Assembly (NCBI RefSeq): GCF_004117915.1
Contig: NZ_RSTD01000001.1
Coordinates: 248,001-312,000, forward strand
DNA: 64,000 nt
Direction: 5' to 3'
DNA from: Companilactobacillus metriopterae
Lineage (GTDB): Bacteria > Bacillota > Bacilli > Lactobacillales > Lactobacillaceae
The position numbers were made by a program, and so were the translations under genes. A model generated the notes under the pieces. That model was not told where the DNA came from and did not search any database. It saw only the letters and a program-made list of their open reading frames with translations. The stretch's first letter is position 1, and every line of letters starts with the position of its first letter. Positions 33,320 through 42,981 of the stretch are shown piece by piece.

Positions 33320-34636
33320 ATGGAAAATATTAATCAGTATTTAGGTGGACGAATCACTTTAAAAAACTCTTTAGATTTGGATACTATCAATTATCTTAAC
33401 CAGATAGGGGTTAAAGAAGTTCCCGGAATTGAGCAATTAAATGAGATAAGGTATAGATGCAATAGGTGTATATCTGAATTTAATAAAGTTAATTTTAAAT
33501 CAAAAATGATTTATTGTCGAAATTGTATAAATTTAGGCAGGATAAAGCTCGGTGATCAGATATTAGTTAGTAATGCTGATGTTAATTTTGAAATGAATTT
33601 GAATCCATTATATTGGCTGGGTGAGCTTACTACACTTCAAAAGAGAGTTTCTCAAGAACTATTAGAAAGTTATAAGTTACAAGAAAATCATTTGGTGTGG
33701 GCAGTCACAGGTGCGGGGAAAACGGAAATTATATTTCCTTTGTTAAAACAAGCAATAATGGATGGAAAAAGAGTAGCAATATGTTCTCCTAGACTGGATG
33801 TTTGCAATGAATTATATCCTCGTTTGAAGAGTGCTTTTCCCGATACATCGATGTCTATTTCGCATGGAAAAATTGAAGATAATTATCACATGACACAAGT
33901 TCTTATTGCTACCGTGCACCAATTGATTAAATTCTCTAAAGCATTTGATTTATTGATTATTGATGAAGTAGATGCTTTCCCACTAAACGGAAATCAGGTA
34001 CTTTGGAATGCTATCCAAAAATCACAATCTGCTAATGCTAGCGTCATTTACCTATCTGCAACTCCTCCAACTAATTTACTAGACGAAGTTAGTGCAAATA
34101 AACTAAATTTATCAAAACTTTACCAGAGATTCCATGGAAGATCATTGCCATTACCTAAGCTGAAACTACTACTCCGCAATTCTTTGTTTATGAATGTTAA
34201 TCCACGAATAAGGTATTTGATAAATCAATGGATTAAGTCAAATACAAGGGGCTTGATATTTTTCCCAGATATTGAACATATGAACAGATTCTATTTAAAT
34301 TTAAAGAAGATATATCCTGATATTAAAATCAATCAAGTTCATTCAAAAGATCCACAAAGAATTGAAAAAATTCAAAAATTTAGAGATTCAGAAGTTGATA
34401 TACTTTTAACGACAACTATATTAGAACGAGGCGTCACGTTTAAACAAATTGATGTGATTGTAATACATGCAGACTCTGCTAGATATTCAAAGATGGCACT
34501 AATCCAAATTGCTGGAAGAGTGGGGAGAGATTCAGTGCCAGGAAGTGACAAAATTTATTTTTTCTATAATCAGTACAATAAAAATATTTCAGGTGCGGTG
34601 AAAGAAATAAAAAGAATGAACAGGTTAATTAAATAA
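33320..34636 (+). CDS. comFA: Competence DNA helicase ComFA
   Basis: This 438-residue superfamily-2 helicase pulls transforming single-stranded DNA into the cytosol. An N-terminal four-cysteine zinc module (about 50-75, CNRC and CRNC) precedes the motor. Motif I is AVTGAGKTE, the DEAD-box variant is IIDEVDAFP, and motif III is YLSATPP. Motifs V/VI are TTTILERGVTFKQIDV and IQIAGRVGRD. Length is close to the Bacillus protein (about 460). Its stop overlaps the comFC start by one base. No ComK/ComX or sigma-X box was recognised upstream, where only 22 bases separate it from yigZ. Confidence 0.93.
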   Translation: MENINQYLGGRITLKNSLDLDTINYLNQIGVKEVPGIEQLNEIRYRCNRCISEFNKVNFKSKMIYCRNCINLGRIKLGDQILVSNADVNFEMNLNPLYWLGELTTLQKRVSQELLESYKLQENHLVWAVTGAGKTEIIFPLLKQAIMDGKRVAICSPRLDVCNELYPRLKSAFPDTSMSISHGKIEDNYHMTQVLIATVHQLIKFSKAFDLLIIDEVDAFPLNGNQVLWNAIQKSQSANASVIYLSATPPTNLLDEVSANKLNLSKLYQRFHGRSLPLPKLKLLLRNSLFMNVNPRIRYLINQWIKSNTRGLIFFPDIEHMNRFYLNLKKIYPDIKINQVHSKDPQRIEKIQKFRDSEVDILLTTTILERGVTFKQIDVIVIHADSARYSKMALIQIAGRVGRDSVPGSDKIYFFYNQYNKNISGAVKEIKRMNRLIK

Positions 34637-35313
34637 TGAATTGTCTACTGTGCAATAGCATAATTAATGATATTCCCAGATGGAGAGACATCCTTACCTT
34701 TAATATCCCAATAAATATGGAACTATGCGATTTTTGCTTAAGTAGGTTTCAAACTATTGAGAGTCGAAATATTTGTTTACGTTGCATGGGTAATAGTAAC
34801 CAAAGTATCTGTGGTAATTGCATTATGTGGGAGAAAACAGAAAATATATTAGTTAATCATAAATCGATATTTAAATATAATTTACAGATGAAAGAATACT
34901 TTCGTACCTATAAATTTATGGGGGATGTAGAGTTATCAAGACTATTTGATAATGAGCTAGAAAAGTTTAAAAAACAGCTTGATTTCGATATTGCAACTTT
35001 TGTTCCAAATGCCAGAAGCCATTACGATTATAGAGGGTTTGACCATGTTTTTGAAATGTACAACCGTGTATTTAAGTTGGAATGTATGTTAGAAAAAAAT
35101 GATATTGAAGATTTTCAATCACGTAAATCATTTAAAGAGAGAGTTTCAACAGCACAGAGTTTTACAGTTAAGCAAAATCAAATTTCTGAAAATTCTAAAA
35201 TATTATTGATAGACGATATTTATACAAGTGGACGTACAATAACACACGCACAAAAAGCATTAAATAAAGCTGGTTATAAAAAAATATTAACTTTTTCACT
35301 AGTTCGTTCTTGA
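34636..35313 (+). CDS. comFC: Competence protein ComFC (phosphoribosyltransferase-like)
   Basis: This 225-residue protein begins with a double zinc finger (CLLC, CDFC, CLRC, CGNC in residues 4-57), followed by a type I phosphoribosyltransferase fold. Its PRPP loop is KILLIDDIYTSGRTITHA near residue 190. ComFC proteins act with ComFA in uptake of transforming DNA; the PRT substrate is unknown. TAATG overlap with comFA shows coupled translation. The stop codon TGA at 35311 is also the first base triplet of the cre site for hpf. Confidence 0.92.
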   Translation: MNCLLCNSIINDIPRWRDILTFNIPINMELCDFCLSRFQTIESRNICLRCMGNSNQSICGNCIMWEKTENILVNHKSIFKYNLQMKEYFRTYKFMGDVELSRLFDNELEKFKKQLDFDIATFVPNARSHYDYRGFDHVFEMYNRVFKLECMLEKNDIEDFQSRKSFKERVSTAQSFTVKQNQISENSKILLIDDIYTSGRTITHAQKALNKAGYKKILTFSLVRS

Positions 35314-35324
35314 AAACGTTGCCA
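35311..35324 (+). promoter_or_regulatory. cre operator overlapping the hpf promoter
   Basis: TGAAAACGTTGCCA fits the cre consensus TGWAARCGYTWNCW at 13 of 14 positions. Its right half is the -35 of the hpf promoter, so CcpA would block transcription in glucose-rich cells. Confidence 0.65.
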
Positions 35325-35348
35325 ATGTTTGCATAAAAAGTATATAAT
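35319..35348 (+). promoter_or_regulatory. hpf promoter
   Basis: TTGCCA (35319-35324) and TATAAT (35343-35348) are 18 bases apart. Transcription would start near 35355, about 50 bases before the ATG. Confidence 0.65.
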
Positions 35349-35403
35349 TAACCCAAGAGTTAGATAGCTCTTAAATTTCCAATAGTTGTAAGGAGAAAGA
35401 ATT

Positions 35404-35985
35404 ATGCTAAAAATTAATGTACGTGGCGAAAACGTTGAAGTAACACCCGCAATGCGTGAGTATGTTGAAAAGAAGCTTGAAAAATTGAATAAATATTTTA
35501 ACGATGGTAGCACTCCTGTTGCTCATGTTAATTTAAAGACATATCCCACAAAAGGAACAAAAGTGGAAGTTACTATTCCTCTTTCATATGTAACATTAAG
35601 AGCTGAAGAATTAAACGATGATATGTATGCTGGTATTGATCTAGTGATTGATAAACTAGAACGTCAAATCAGAAAATTTAAGACAAAAGTAAATCGTAAA
35701 ACACGTGATTCTGGTGGAATCAAAGCTATTTCATTGGATGATGTAGACGGAGATTTTTCTGCAGATTTATTTGATGATGTGGATGAAGATGCAAAAGATG
35801 CAGAACAAAATATCGTTAGAACAAAGAGACTTTCTCTAAAACCAATGGATGCTCAAGAAGCTATTTTACAAATGGAAATGCTTGGCCATGAATTCTTTAT
35901 TTTTGAAGATTCAGAAACAAATGGAGCAAGTATTGTATACAAGAGAAATGACGGAAAATATGGTCTATTGGAAACAAACGAATAG
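35404..35985 (+). CDS. hpf: Ribosome hibernation promoting factor, long form
   Basis: This 193-residue protein binds the 30S decoding centre (N-terminal domain about 1-100, NVRGENVEVTPAMREYVEKKLEKL at its start region) and dimerises ribosomes into 100S particles. Dimerisation uses the C-terminal domain (about 130-190, with VRTKRLSLKPMDAQEAILQMEMLGHEFF at about 140-167). The two-domain long form is typical of Firmicutes. AAGGAGAAAG precedes the ATG. A cre site overlapping the promoter predicts release when sugar runs out, as reported for the lactococcal orthologue YfiA. It has its own terminator before secA. Confidence 0.95.
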   Translation: MLKINVRGENVEVTPAMREYVEKKLEKLNKYFNDGSTPVAHVNLKTYPTKGTKVEVTIPLSYVTLRAEELNDDMYAGIDLVIDKLERQIRKFKTKVNRKTRDSGGIKAISLDDVDGDFSADLFDDVDEDAKDAEQNIVRTKRLSLKPMDAQEAILQMEMLGHEFFIFEDSETNGASIVYKRNDGKYGLLETNE

Positions 35986-35996
35986 GTTTATATAAT

Positions 35997-36034
35997 AAAA
36001 AAGAACTTAATATTATAATTAAGTTCTTTTTTTA
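35997..36034 (+). terminator. hpf terminator
   Basis: AAAAAGAACTTAAT (35998-36011) pairs perfectly with ATTAAGTTCTTTTT (36018-36031), then Ts. Confidence 0.85.
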
Positions 36035-36175
36035 TTCCTTGTGAATAACTTTGTCAGGGTGTAATATATTAGTTCTGAAAGTGTTTTTTAATTACACACT
36101 AATAGTGGTTTAAAATTGATATAAAAAATGCTATGATATTAGTATTGTTTTAAACATTTAGGAGAGAATTATACT

Positions 36176-38536
36176 ATGGCAAATCCCTTAAGAAAATGGG
36201 TCGAAAGTGATAACCGTGAACTAAGACGTATGGGAAGAATAGCTGACAAGATTGAAAGCTATTCAGACGCATACAGTAAACTAACTGATGATCAGCTAAA
36301 AGCTAAGACACCTGAATTTAAAGAAAGATTAGAAAAAGGTGAAACTTTAGATGATATTTTACCAGAAGCATTTGCTACTGCTCGTGAAGGAGCAAAGCGT
36401 GTTCTAGGACTATATCCATTTAGAGTTCAATTGATTGGTGGTATTACACTTCACGAAGGTAATATTGCTGAAATGAAGACTGGTGAAGGTAAGACACTTA
36501 CTGCTACACTACCAGTATACTTAAATGCTCTATCTGGTAACGGTGTACACGTTGTTACTGTTAATGAGTACCTTTCATCTCGTGATGCTGAAGAGATGGG
36601 TGAGTTATACAAGTGGTTAGGTCTAACTGTTGGACTTAATGTTAACCAACTAGACTCAGATCAAAAACGTGAAGCATACAATTGTGATATTACATATTCA
36701 ACAAACAGTGAACTAGGATTCGATTACCTACGTGACAACATGGTTGTCTACAAGGAAGAAATGGTTCAACGTCATCTGCAATTTGCTATTGTCGATGAGG
36801 TTGACTCAATTCTTATTGATGAAGCTAGAACACCTTTGATTATTTCTGGTGGTGCTGAAAAATCAACTGCTATGTACGTTCGTACAGATCGTTTTGTTAA
36901 GACACTTGATGAAGACGATTATGCTATTGATTGGCCTACTAAATCAATCAGTTTAACTGAAACAGGTATCAGAAAAGCTGAAGACAACTTCGGTTTAGAT
37001 AACTTGTATGATATTGACAATACAGTCTTAAATCACCATATGGATCAAGCTCTACGTGCTAACTATGTTATGTCACTAGATATTGATTATGTGGTTCAAG
37101 ATAATGAAGTAAAAATTGTTGATCAATTTACTGGTCGTGTTATGGATGGACGTCGTTATTCAGACGGTCTTCACCAAGCTATTGAAGCTAAAGAAGGCGT
37201 TGAAATCCAAGATGAAACAAAAACAATGGCCAATATCACATATCAAAACTTCTTCCGTATGTACGATAAGCTTGCTGGTATGACTGGTACAGCTAAAACT
37301 GAAGCAGAAGAATTTAGAGAAATCTATAACATGGAAATCATCACTATCCCAACTAACAAGCCAATTGCTCGTGTGGATCGTGACGATGTTCTATACCCAA
37401 CACTAAGAAGTAAATTTAATGCTGTTGTTGAAGATATTCGTGAACGTCATGCAAAAGGTCAACCAATTCTTGTTGGTACTGTTGCTGTTGAATCTTCAGA
37501 ATATCTATCAAAAATGTTAACAGAACAAGGCATTCCACATGCAGTTCTAAATGCTAAGAACCATGCTAAAGAAGCTGAAATTGTCCAAAACGCGGGACAA
37601 CGTGGAGCAGTTACAATCGCTACAAATATGGCTGGTCGTGGTACTGATATTAAACTTGGACCTGGTGTTACAGATCTTGGTGGATTATCAGTTATTGGTA
37701 CAGAGCGTCATGAATCACGTCGTATTGATAACCAACTTCGTGGACGTTCAGGTCGTCAAGGTGATCCTGGTGTATCACAATTCTACATGTCTCTTGAAGA
37801 TGATCTTATGAAACGATTTGGTTCAGAAAGAATCAAACGTGTTCTTAGCTCACTAAAAATTGAAGACGATGATGCTGTTATTCAAAGTCGTTTGATGACT
37901 AGACAAGTTGAATCAGCACAAAAACGTGTCGAAGGTAATAACTACGATACACGTAAGAACACACTTCAATATGATGATGTTATGCGTGAACAACGTGAAG
38001 TTATCTATAAACAACGTATGGAAGTTATCAATGAAGAAGAAGACCTTGATAGAGTATTACTACCAATTATCAAGCGTACAATTCAAACACAAGTTGATAT
38101 TCATACACAAGGTAAGGAAGAAGACTGGGATCTTGAAGCAATTGCTGAATTTGCCAAAGGTTATCTTGTAAATGAAGATGAAATGAGTGTTGTAGATCTT
38201 CAAAGAAGAACACCTGAAGACATGGTCGATTATCTCTATGGATTTGTTCAAAAGAACTATGATGGTAAAGTTGAACAATTGGGTGATCCAAATCAAATGT
38301 TAGAATTTGAAAAGGTTGTTATCCTTAGAGTTGTTGATGAACACTGGACAGACCATATTGATGCTATGGATCAACTTCGTCAATCTATTGGACTACGTGG
38401 ATATGGACAACTAAATCCGCTTGTTGAATACCAAGATGAAGGTTACAGCATGTTTGAAGAAATGGTTGCAGAAATTGAAAAAGATGTAACTAGATTATTC
38501 ATGAAGGCCGAAATTAGACAAAACATGGAAAGATAA
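36176..38536 (+). CDS. secA: Preprotein translocase ATPase SecA
   Basis: This 786-residue ATPase drives proteins through SecYEG. Walker A is MKTGEGKT (near residue 100-110), Walker B is [12 protein letters not shown], the GGAEKST region begins the preprotein cross-linking domain, and the second helicase lobe has [15 protein letters not shown] and [13 protein letters not shown]. The C-terminus stops at [11 protein letters not shown], so the cysteine-rich zinc-binding tail that contacts SecB is missing. This is normal for lactobacilli, which lack SecB. GGAGAG before the ATG at 36176 is a good site. It ends at its own terminator, 41 bases before prfB. Confidence 0.97.
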   Translation: MANPLRKWVESDNRELRRMGRIADKIESYSDAYSKLTDDQLKAKTPEFKERLEKGETLDDILPEAFATAREGAKRVLGLYPFRVQLIGGITLHEGNIAEMKTGEGKTLTATLPVYLNALSGNGVHVVTVNEYLSSRDAEEMGELYKWLGLTVGLNVNQLDSDQKREAYNCDITYSTNSELGFDYLRDNMVVYKEEMVQRHLQFAIVDEVDSILIDEARTPLIISGGAEKSTAMYVRTDRFVKTLDEDDYAIDWPTKSISLTETGIRKAEDNFGLDNLYDIDNTVLNHHMDQALRANYVMSLDIDYVVQDNEVKIVDQFTGRVMDGRRYSDGLHQAIEAKEGVEIQDETKTMANITYQNFFRMYDKLAGMTGTAKTEAEEFREIYNMEIITIPTNKPIARVDRDDVLYPTLRSKFNAVVEDIRERHAKGQPILVGTVAVESSEYLSKMLTEQGIPHAVLNAKNHAKEAEIVQNAGQRGAVTIATNMAGRGTDIKLGPGVTDLGGLSVIGTERHESRRIDNQLRGRSGRQGDPGVSQFYMSLEDDLMKRFGSERIKRVLSSLKIEDDDAVIQSRLMTRQVESAQKRVEGNNYDTRKNTLQYDDVMREQREVIYKQRMEVINEEEDLDRVLLPIIKRTIQTQVDIHTQGKEEDWDLEAIAEFAKGYLVNEDEMSVVDLQRRTPEDMVDYLYGFVQKNYDGKVEQLGDPNQMLEFEKVVILRVVDEHWTDHIDAMDQLRQSIGLRGYGQLNPLVEYQDEGYSMFEEMVAEIEKDVTRLFMKAEIRQNMER

Positions 38537-38563
38537 AAAGCAGGCCTTAGGCCTGCTTTTTTT
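38535..38563 (+). terminator. secA terminator
   Basis: AAAAAGCAGGCC (38535-38546) pairs perfectly with GGCCTGCTTTTT (38550-38561) around TTA. Confidence 0.85.
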
Positions 38564-38577
38564 ATAGGTAAATAAGT

Positions 38578-39694
38578 ATGGAGTTAGGTGAATTAACTAA
38601 CAGAATAAATGTAATATCTGAAAAAATTAATCAATTTAGGGGGTCTCTTTGACTTAGAAGCTTTGGAAGCAAATATTGCAGAGAATGAGTCAAAGATGGC
38701 GGAACCTAATTTTTGGAATGACCAACAGGGTGCTCAAAAAATCATTGATGAAAATAATTTTCTAAAAAGTAAATTTGATAATTTTAATCAACTGAATGAT
38801 CAGTTAGAAAATTTACAAGTACTAGTAGAACTATATCAAGAGGATCAAGATCCTGAATTATTTAAACAGTTAATATCTGAAGTTGATGCAGTTGAGCAAC
38901 AAGTTCAAGAATATGAAATGACTATACTACTATCAGGAGAATATGATCAAAGTAATGCTATCCTTGAAATACACCCCGGTGCTGGTGGAACAGAATCTCA
39001 AGATTGGGGTTCAATGTTACTTAGAATGTACGAACGTTGGTCAGAACAACACGGATTAAAAGTTGAAGTGGAAGATTATCAACCAGGTGAAGAAGCTGGT
39101 ATTAAAAGTGTTACCTTGATGATAAGTGGAGAAAATGCGTATGGAAGACTTAGATCAGAACAAGGAGTTCATCGATTAGTAAGAATTTCTCCATTCGATT
39201 CAGCTGGCCGAAGACATACATCATTTGCTTCTGTAGATGTTATGCCAGAAATTGATGATAGTATAGATATAGAAATAAATGATGACGATTTGCGCGTAGA
39301 TGTCTTTAGAGCTTCTGGTGCTGGAGGTCAGCACGTTAATAAAACATCATCGGCTGTTAGAATAACCCACTTACCAACAGGGTTTGTAGTTAGTTCTCAA
39401 GCACAAAGATCACAGCTTCAAAATAGAGAAACTGCTATGAACATGTTGAAAGCAAAATTATTCCAAAAAGAACAAGAAGAACAAGCAAAACGAAATGCAG
39501 AGATCAAAGGTGAACAACTTGAGATTGGATGGGGTTCACAGATAAGATCATATGTATTTCATCCTTATACTATGGTGAAAGATCACCGAACTGATTATGA
39601 AACTGGAAACGGACAAGCTGTCATGGATGGTGACTTAGATCCATTTATATACTCATACTTACAATGGAAGTTAAAAGATGAAAACCCAGACTAA
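38578..39694 (+). CDS. prfB: Peptide chain release factor 2, with programmed +1 frameshift
   Basis: The product of about 371 residues ends translation at UGA and UAA. The short first frame (ATG 38578 to TGA 38650-38652, 24 codons) must shift +1 to be joined to the long frame that continues to 39694. The slip site is the classic AGGGGG...CTTTGAC: an internal Shine-Dalgarno-like element (38639-38643 region), then CTT (38647-38649), then the in-frame TGA followed by C. When release factor 2 is scarce, ribosomes slip past the stop. The main frame shows the codon-recognition tripeptide SPF and the peptidyl-hydrolysis [10 protein letters not shown] motif. The stop overlaps phoP by 17 bases. Confidence 0.95.
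38634..38653 (+). other. prfB programmed frameshift signal
   Basis: TTTAGGGGGTCTCTTTGAC holds the internal AGGGGG anti-16S-pairing element three bases before CTT-TGA-C. Decoding moves from CTT to GAC by skipping the T at 38650. The spacing is that of the conserved bacterial prfB site. Confidence 0.92.
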
Positions 39695-40358
39695 TAATGC
39701 AAAAATTTTGGTAGTTGATGATCAAAAATCTATAGTAGAACTTCTTAAATACAACTTAGAAGAATCTGGTTATGATTTGAATGAAGCGTACGATGGATTG
39801 TCTGCATATGAAATGTCATTGTCAGGAGATTACGATTTAATCATTCTAGATCAAATGCTACCTGAGCTAAGTGGCATAGAAACCCTAAAAAAACTTAGAT
39901 CCAATGGCATAACTACACCTGTTATTTTCTTAACAGCATTGGATACAGAAGATAAGAAAATAGAAGGTTTAGTCAGTGGTGCAGATGATTATATAACTAA
40001 ACCATTTAGTATCAATGAATTATTGGCAAGAATTGATGTTGTTTTAAGAAGAACTATGGATAAATCAGATAGTAAAAAAACAAATTTAACATTAACTGGA
40101 AAATCAGTTGAGGTTCGTGGCAAAAAAATACCACTTACTAAAAAAGAATACAAAGTTTTAGAATATTTGGTCAGCAATAGTGGTCAGATATTATCAAGAG
40201 ACCAAATCTTTGAAAATATTTGGGGTCTTAATTCTGACTCACAAATAAGAATGGTCGATATTCAAATCAGTCATTTGAGAGATAAAATTGAAATAAATAG
40301 TAAAGAACCAGAAATTATAAAAACAGTTCATGGTTTTGGATATATTTTAGGGGAATAG
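39678..40358 (+). CDS. phoP: Phosphate-type response regulator, OmpR/PhoB family
   Basis: This 226-residue regulator has a receiver domain (about 8-120) with VVDDQKS, phospho-acceptor Asp58 in [13 protein letters not shown] and FLTALD and YITKPFS switch residues. A winged-helix domain follows (about 130-225) with [16 protein letters not shown] and [16 protein letters not shown]-like elements ([13 protein letters not shown]). Its position ahead of phoR and the pst genes makes a phosphate-starvation role likely. The ATG at 39678 lies inside the 3' end of prfB, an overlap of 17 bases, so translation may be coupled to prfB. ftsE/ftsX, which commonly sit between prfB and phoP in lactobacilli, are absent. 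Confidence 0.9.
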   Translation: MKTQTNNAKILVVDDQKSIVELLKYNLEESGYDLNEAYDGLSAYEMSLSGDYDLIILDQMLPELSGIETLKKLRSNGITTPVIFLTALDTEDKKIEGLVSGADDYITKPFSINELLARIDVVLRRTMDKSDSKKTNLTLTGKSVEVRGKKIPLTKKEYKVLEYLVSNSGQILSRDQIFENIWGLNSDSQIRMVDIQISHLRDKIEINSKEPEIIKTVHGFGYILGE

Positions 40359-40361
40359 AAT

Positions 40362-42017
40362 TTGAAGAATAATTTTAAATTAGTATTATCAGTAATATTA
40401 TCAGTAATAGTTTTTTTTGCGATAGTTGTAGCATCAGACAATGTTATTTCAAATGTTCAAAGAGATATGTTTGATCAAAAGATTCAGATATATAAAGAAC
40501 TTAAGAAAAATTACGATAAGCCAGAAGCAGCAAGATTAGCAAGAGTGAAGTATATATATAATCCTGCAAAAGACAAATCCTCATATAGTAATGGAGCTTT
40601 AGAATTATCCAAACGTGGAAAATTAGATACTGATAATGAAATAACAACATTTACTGATTTTGATGAGAGATATATCTACTTTAAGACAGGAAATGATAGA
40701 GATTTAGTCTCAGAGAGATTCCCAAGATTATGGAATTTTAATAGAGCTAGATTTATTGCTGTTATGATTGCATATTTTATTATCTTTAACTTAATAATTT
40801 ATCTGTATTATAGAAATCAAAGAAATACAGAGAGAGACATTGAGGAAGTTACAAATTACATAAATAGTGTTAGAAAATCTAATGATTATAATTCCATTAT
40901 TTTGCCTCCTGACGATAAACTTTATGATCTTTCTCAAGAAATAAATAGTCTAGGAGAAGATTTAAATAATATAAGAATAGCTTCAAGATTAAGAAAACGT
41001 CGATTTGAAAGTTTGATTGGTCATTTGCCTGTAGGAGTTATGCTAATGAGTAAAACAGGACAAGTTTTGCTGCATAATCAGGCTATGGCTAATTTGTTAG
41101 GAGTTAATATTTCAAGTGAAATTCACCCATTTGTTGAAGATGTTAAAACATATGAGCTTTCTCAAATGATTGAAAAGACTCTTCGCAAGAATCAAAACTA
41201 TCATAAGATAATTCAGTTAGTAGGAAATACTAATCGTTATGTTGATGCCACAGTTACTAGACTTGCACACTCTAGTGAAGAGATGATAGATCAACAAATA
41301 ATGTTAATTCTATATGATTTAACTGATACAAAATTAGCTGAAAAACAACAAGAAGATTTTGTGAACAATGTAAGTCATGAGTTAAAAACACCAATTACAT
41401 CGATTCAAGGATTTGCAGAAACGTTGAAGAATGGTGCAAAGAATGATCCACAAATGCTAGATCACTTCTTGGATATAATCTATGACGAATCTGTTCACCT
41501 AAATGATCTGGTTCAAGATATTTTATCTATTTCAAAAATTCAGACACAAGATGATGAATTAGAATATGTTGACGTTAAAGCATTAATTGATAAAAATATT
41601 CAGCATCAGGCACTATCGATTGATAATAAAAACATTAGAGTTGAGACAGAATTTTTTGGAAGAAATACTGTTGAAATTAGTAAATCTAGGTTAAATAAAA
41701 TAATTGAAAACCTACTAAAAAATGCAATTTCTTACAACAAAGATGGCGGTGAGATCAAGATTGAATTCCACCATGATGAGATTAAAAATCGTGTGAGATT
41801 ATCTGTTGAAGATACTGGTATAGGTATTAAAGAGGCAGATGAACAAAGAATTTTCGAGCGATTCTACCAAGTTGATGAATCTAGAAGCAAAAAAGTCGGT
41901 GGTACGGGTCTAGGTTTATCTATTGTTAAAGAAACTGTAGAAAAAATGAATGGTGATATTTTTGTTGAGTCTCATTTGGGATTGGGTACGAAATTTATCG
42001 TTGATTTACCTTTATAA
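40362..42017 (+). CDS. phoR: Sensor histidine kinase, PhoR-like
   Basis: This 551-residue membrane kinase has a first helix at about 6-28, an extracytoplasmic sensing segment (about 29-130), and a second helix (about 130-150). A HAMP-like/linker region and a PAS domain (about 215-310, SLIGHLPVGVMLMSKTGQVL start) follow. HisKA has phospho-acceptor His339 in NNVSHELKTPITS, and HATPase has NLLKNAISYNKDG, DTGIGIKEADE, FERFYQVDESRS and GGTGLGLSIVK. The start is a TTG at 40362, three bases after phoP, with GGGGAA upstream. It pairs with PhoP and most likely senses phosphate through the neighbouring Pst-PhoU complex. Confidence 0.9.
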   Translation: MKNNFKLVLSVILSVIVFFAIVVASDNVISNVQRDMFDQKIQIYKELKKNYDKPEAARLARVKYIYNPAKDKSSYSNGALELSKRGKLDTDNEITTFTDFDERYIYFKTGNDRDLVSERFPRLWNFNRARFIAVMIAYFIIFNLIIYLYYRNQRNTERDIEEVTNYINSVRKSNDYNSIILPPDDKLYDLSQEINSLGEDLNNIRIASRLRKRRFESLIGHLPVGVMLMSKTGQVLLHNQAMANLLGVNISSEIHPFVEDVKTYELSQMIEKTLRKNQNYHKIIQLVGNTNRYVDATVTRLAHSSEEMIDQQIMLILYDLTDTKLAEKQQEDFVNNVSHELKTPITSIQGFAETLKNGAKNDPQMLDHFLDIIYDESVHLNDLVQDILSISKIQTQDDELEYVDVKALIDKNIQHQALSIDNKNIRVETEFFGRNTVEISKSRLNKIIENLLKNAISYNKDGGEIKIEFHHDEIKNRVRLSVEDTGIGIKEADEQRIFERFYQVDESRSKKVGGTGLGLSIVKETVEKMNGDIFVESHLGLGTKFIVDLPL

Positions 42018-42045
42018 AAACAGCAAATTTATTGCTGTTTTTTTT
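42016..42045 (+). terminator. phoPR terminator
   Basis: AAAACAGCAA (42017-42026) pairs with TTGCTGTTTT (42032-42041), followed by Ts; the pst operon therefore needs its own promoter. Confidence 0.8.
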
Positions 42046-42050
42046 ATTTG

Positions 42051-42067
42051 TATACAAAAAATATACA
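42051..42067 (+). promoter_or_regulatory. Pho-box-like direct repeat before pstS
   Basis: TATACA (42051-42056), five As, then TATACA (42062-42067) gives hexamers at an 11-base period, the geometry of PhoP boxes in Bacillus (TTAACA-like hexamers with 5-base spacers). A weaker third hexamer AACGTA follows at 42073. The hexamer is not the Bacillus consensus, so this is a candidate only. Confidence 0.4.
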
Positions 42068-42103
42068 TTTAAAACGTATTATTAATCATACGGGGTGAAA
42101 ATA

Positions 42104-42961
42104 GTGAAAAATAAAAAAATAGCAGTAATAGTATCTATGCTTTCACTTATCTTAATTTTAAGTGGATGTGGAAAAAGTTCATATGAATCAATAACAGCAG
42201 TTGGTTCCACCGCTGTTCAACCATTAGTTGAACAGGCTGCAAGCAAATACGATCTTGAACATGATAATACTTATATCAATGTTCAAGGTGGAGGATCTGG
42301 TACTGGGTTAAGTCAGATTCAACAAGGAGCTGTTGATATAGGTAGCTCTGATTTGTATGCTGAACAGAAAAAAGGAATTGATGCATCAAAATTAGTGGAT
42401 CATCGAATCTGTGCGGTTGGTATGGTACCGATTGTTAATAAAGAAGTTAAAGTTAAAAATTTGACACTTACTCAACTAAAAGATATTTTTTCTGGAAAGA
42501 TTAAAAATTGGAAAGAAGTCGGCGGACAAAATTTAGATATAACAATTGTCAATCGTGCAGACGGTAGTGGAACAAGAACAGCATTTGCAAATGATGTTAT
42601 GGGTGATACAGAATTTGCTAGCTCTCAAGAACAAGATTCAACTGGAACTGTACGTCAAATCGTAAAAAATACAGACGGCGCTATCAGTTATGTTTCAATG
42701 CCATATCTAGATAATAATACTAAGCCATTAAAAGTTAATGGTGTAAAAGCTACTGTAGAAAATGTTCAATCAAATGCTTGGCCTATCTGGTCATATGAAC
42801 ATCTATATACTAAAGGCGAACCAAAAGGTCTTACTAAGAAATTTTTAGCATATCTAATGACAGATGAAGTTCAGAATAAAATTGTTAAAGAAATGAAATA
42901 TGTTCCAATAAAAGATATGCAATATGAAAAAGATGCAAATAACAAATTGATAAAAAAATAG
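42104..42961 (+). CDS. pstS: Phosphate ABC transporter, substrate-binding lipoprotein
   Basis: This 285-residue lipoprotein captures phosphate outside the membrane. The signal peptide ends at lipobox LSGC with lipidated Cys22. The PBP fold contains AVGSTAVQPLVEQA, VQGGGSGTGLSQI and the phosphate-contact segment NRADGSGTRTAF. Start GTG 42104 is preferred because GGGGTGA precedes it by a proper distance; a GTG nine bases earlier overlaps that site. It is anchored by Lgt, which is encoded in this window. It is first gene of pstS-pstC-pstA-pstB1-pstB2-phoU, all in one direction with short gaps. Confidence 0.95.
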   Translation: MKNKKIAVIVSMLSLILILSGCGKSSYESITAVGSTAVQPLVEQAASKYDLEHDNTYINVQGGGSGTGLSQIQQGAVDIGSSDLYAEQKKGIDASKLVDHRICAVGMVPIVNKEVKVKNLTLTQLKDIFSGKIKNWKEVGGQNLDITIVNRADGSGTRTAFANDVMGDTEFASSQEQDSTGTVRQIVKNTDGAISYVSMPYLDNNTKPLKVNGVKATVENVQSNAWPIWSYEHLYTKGEPKGLTKKFLAYLMTDEVQNKIVKEMKYVPIKDMQYEKDANNKLIKK

Positions 42962-42981
42962 TTTTATAAGGGGATATCACT

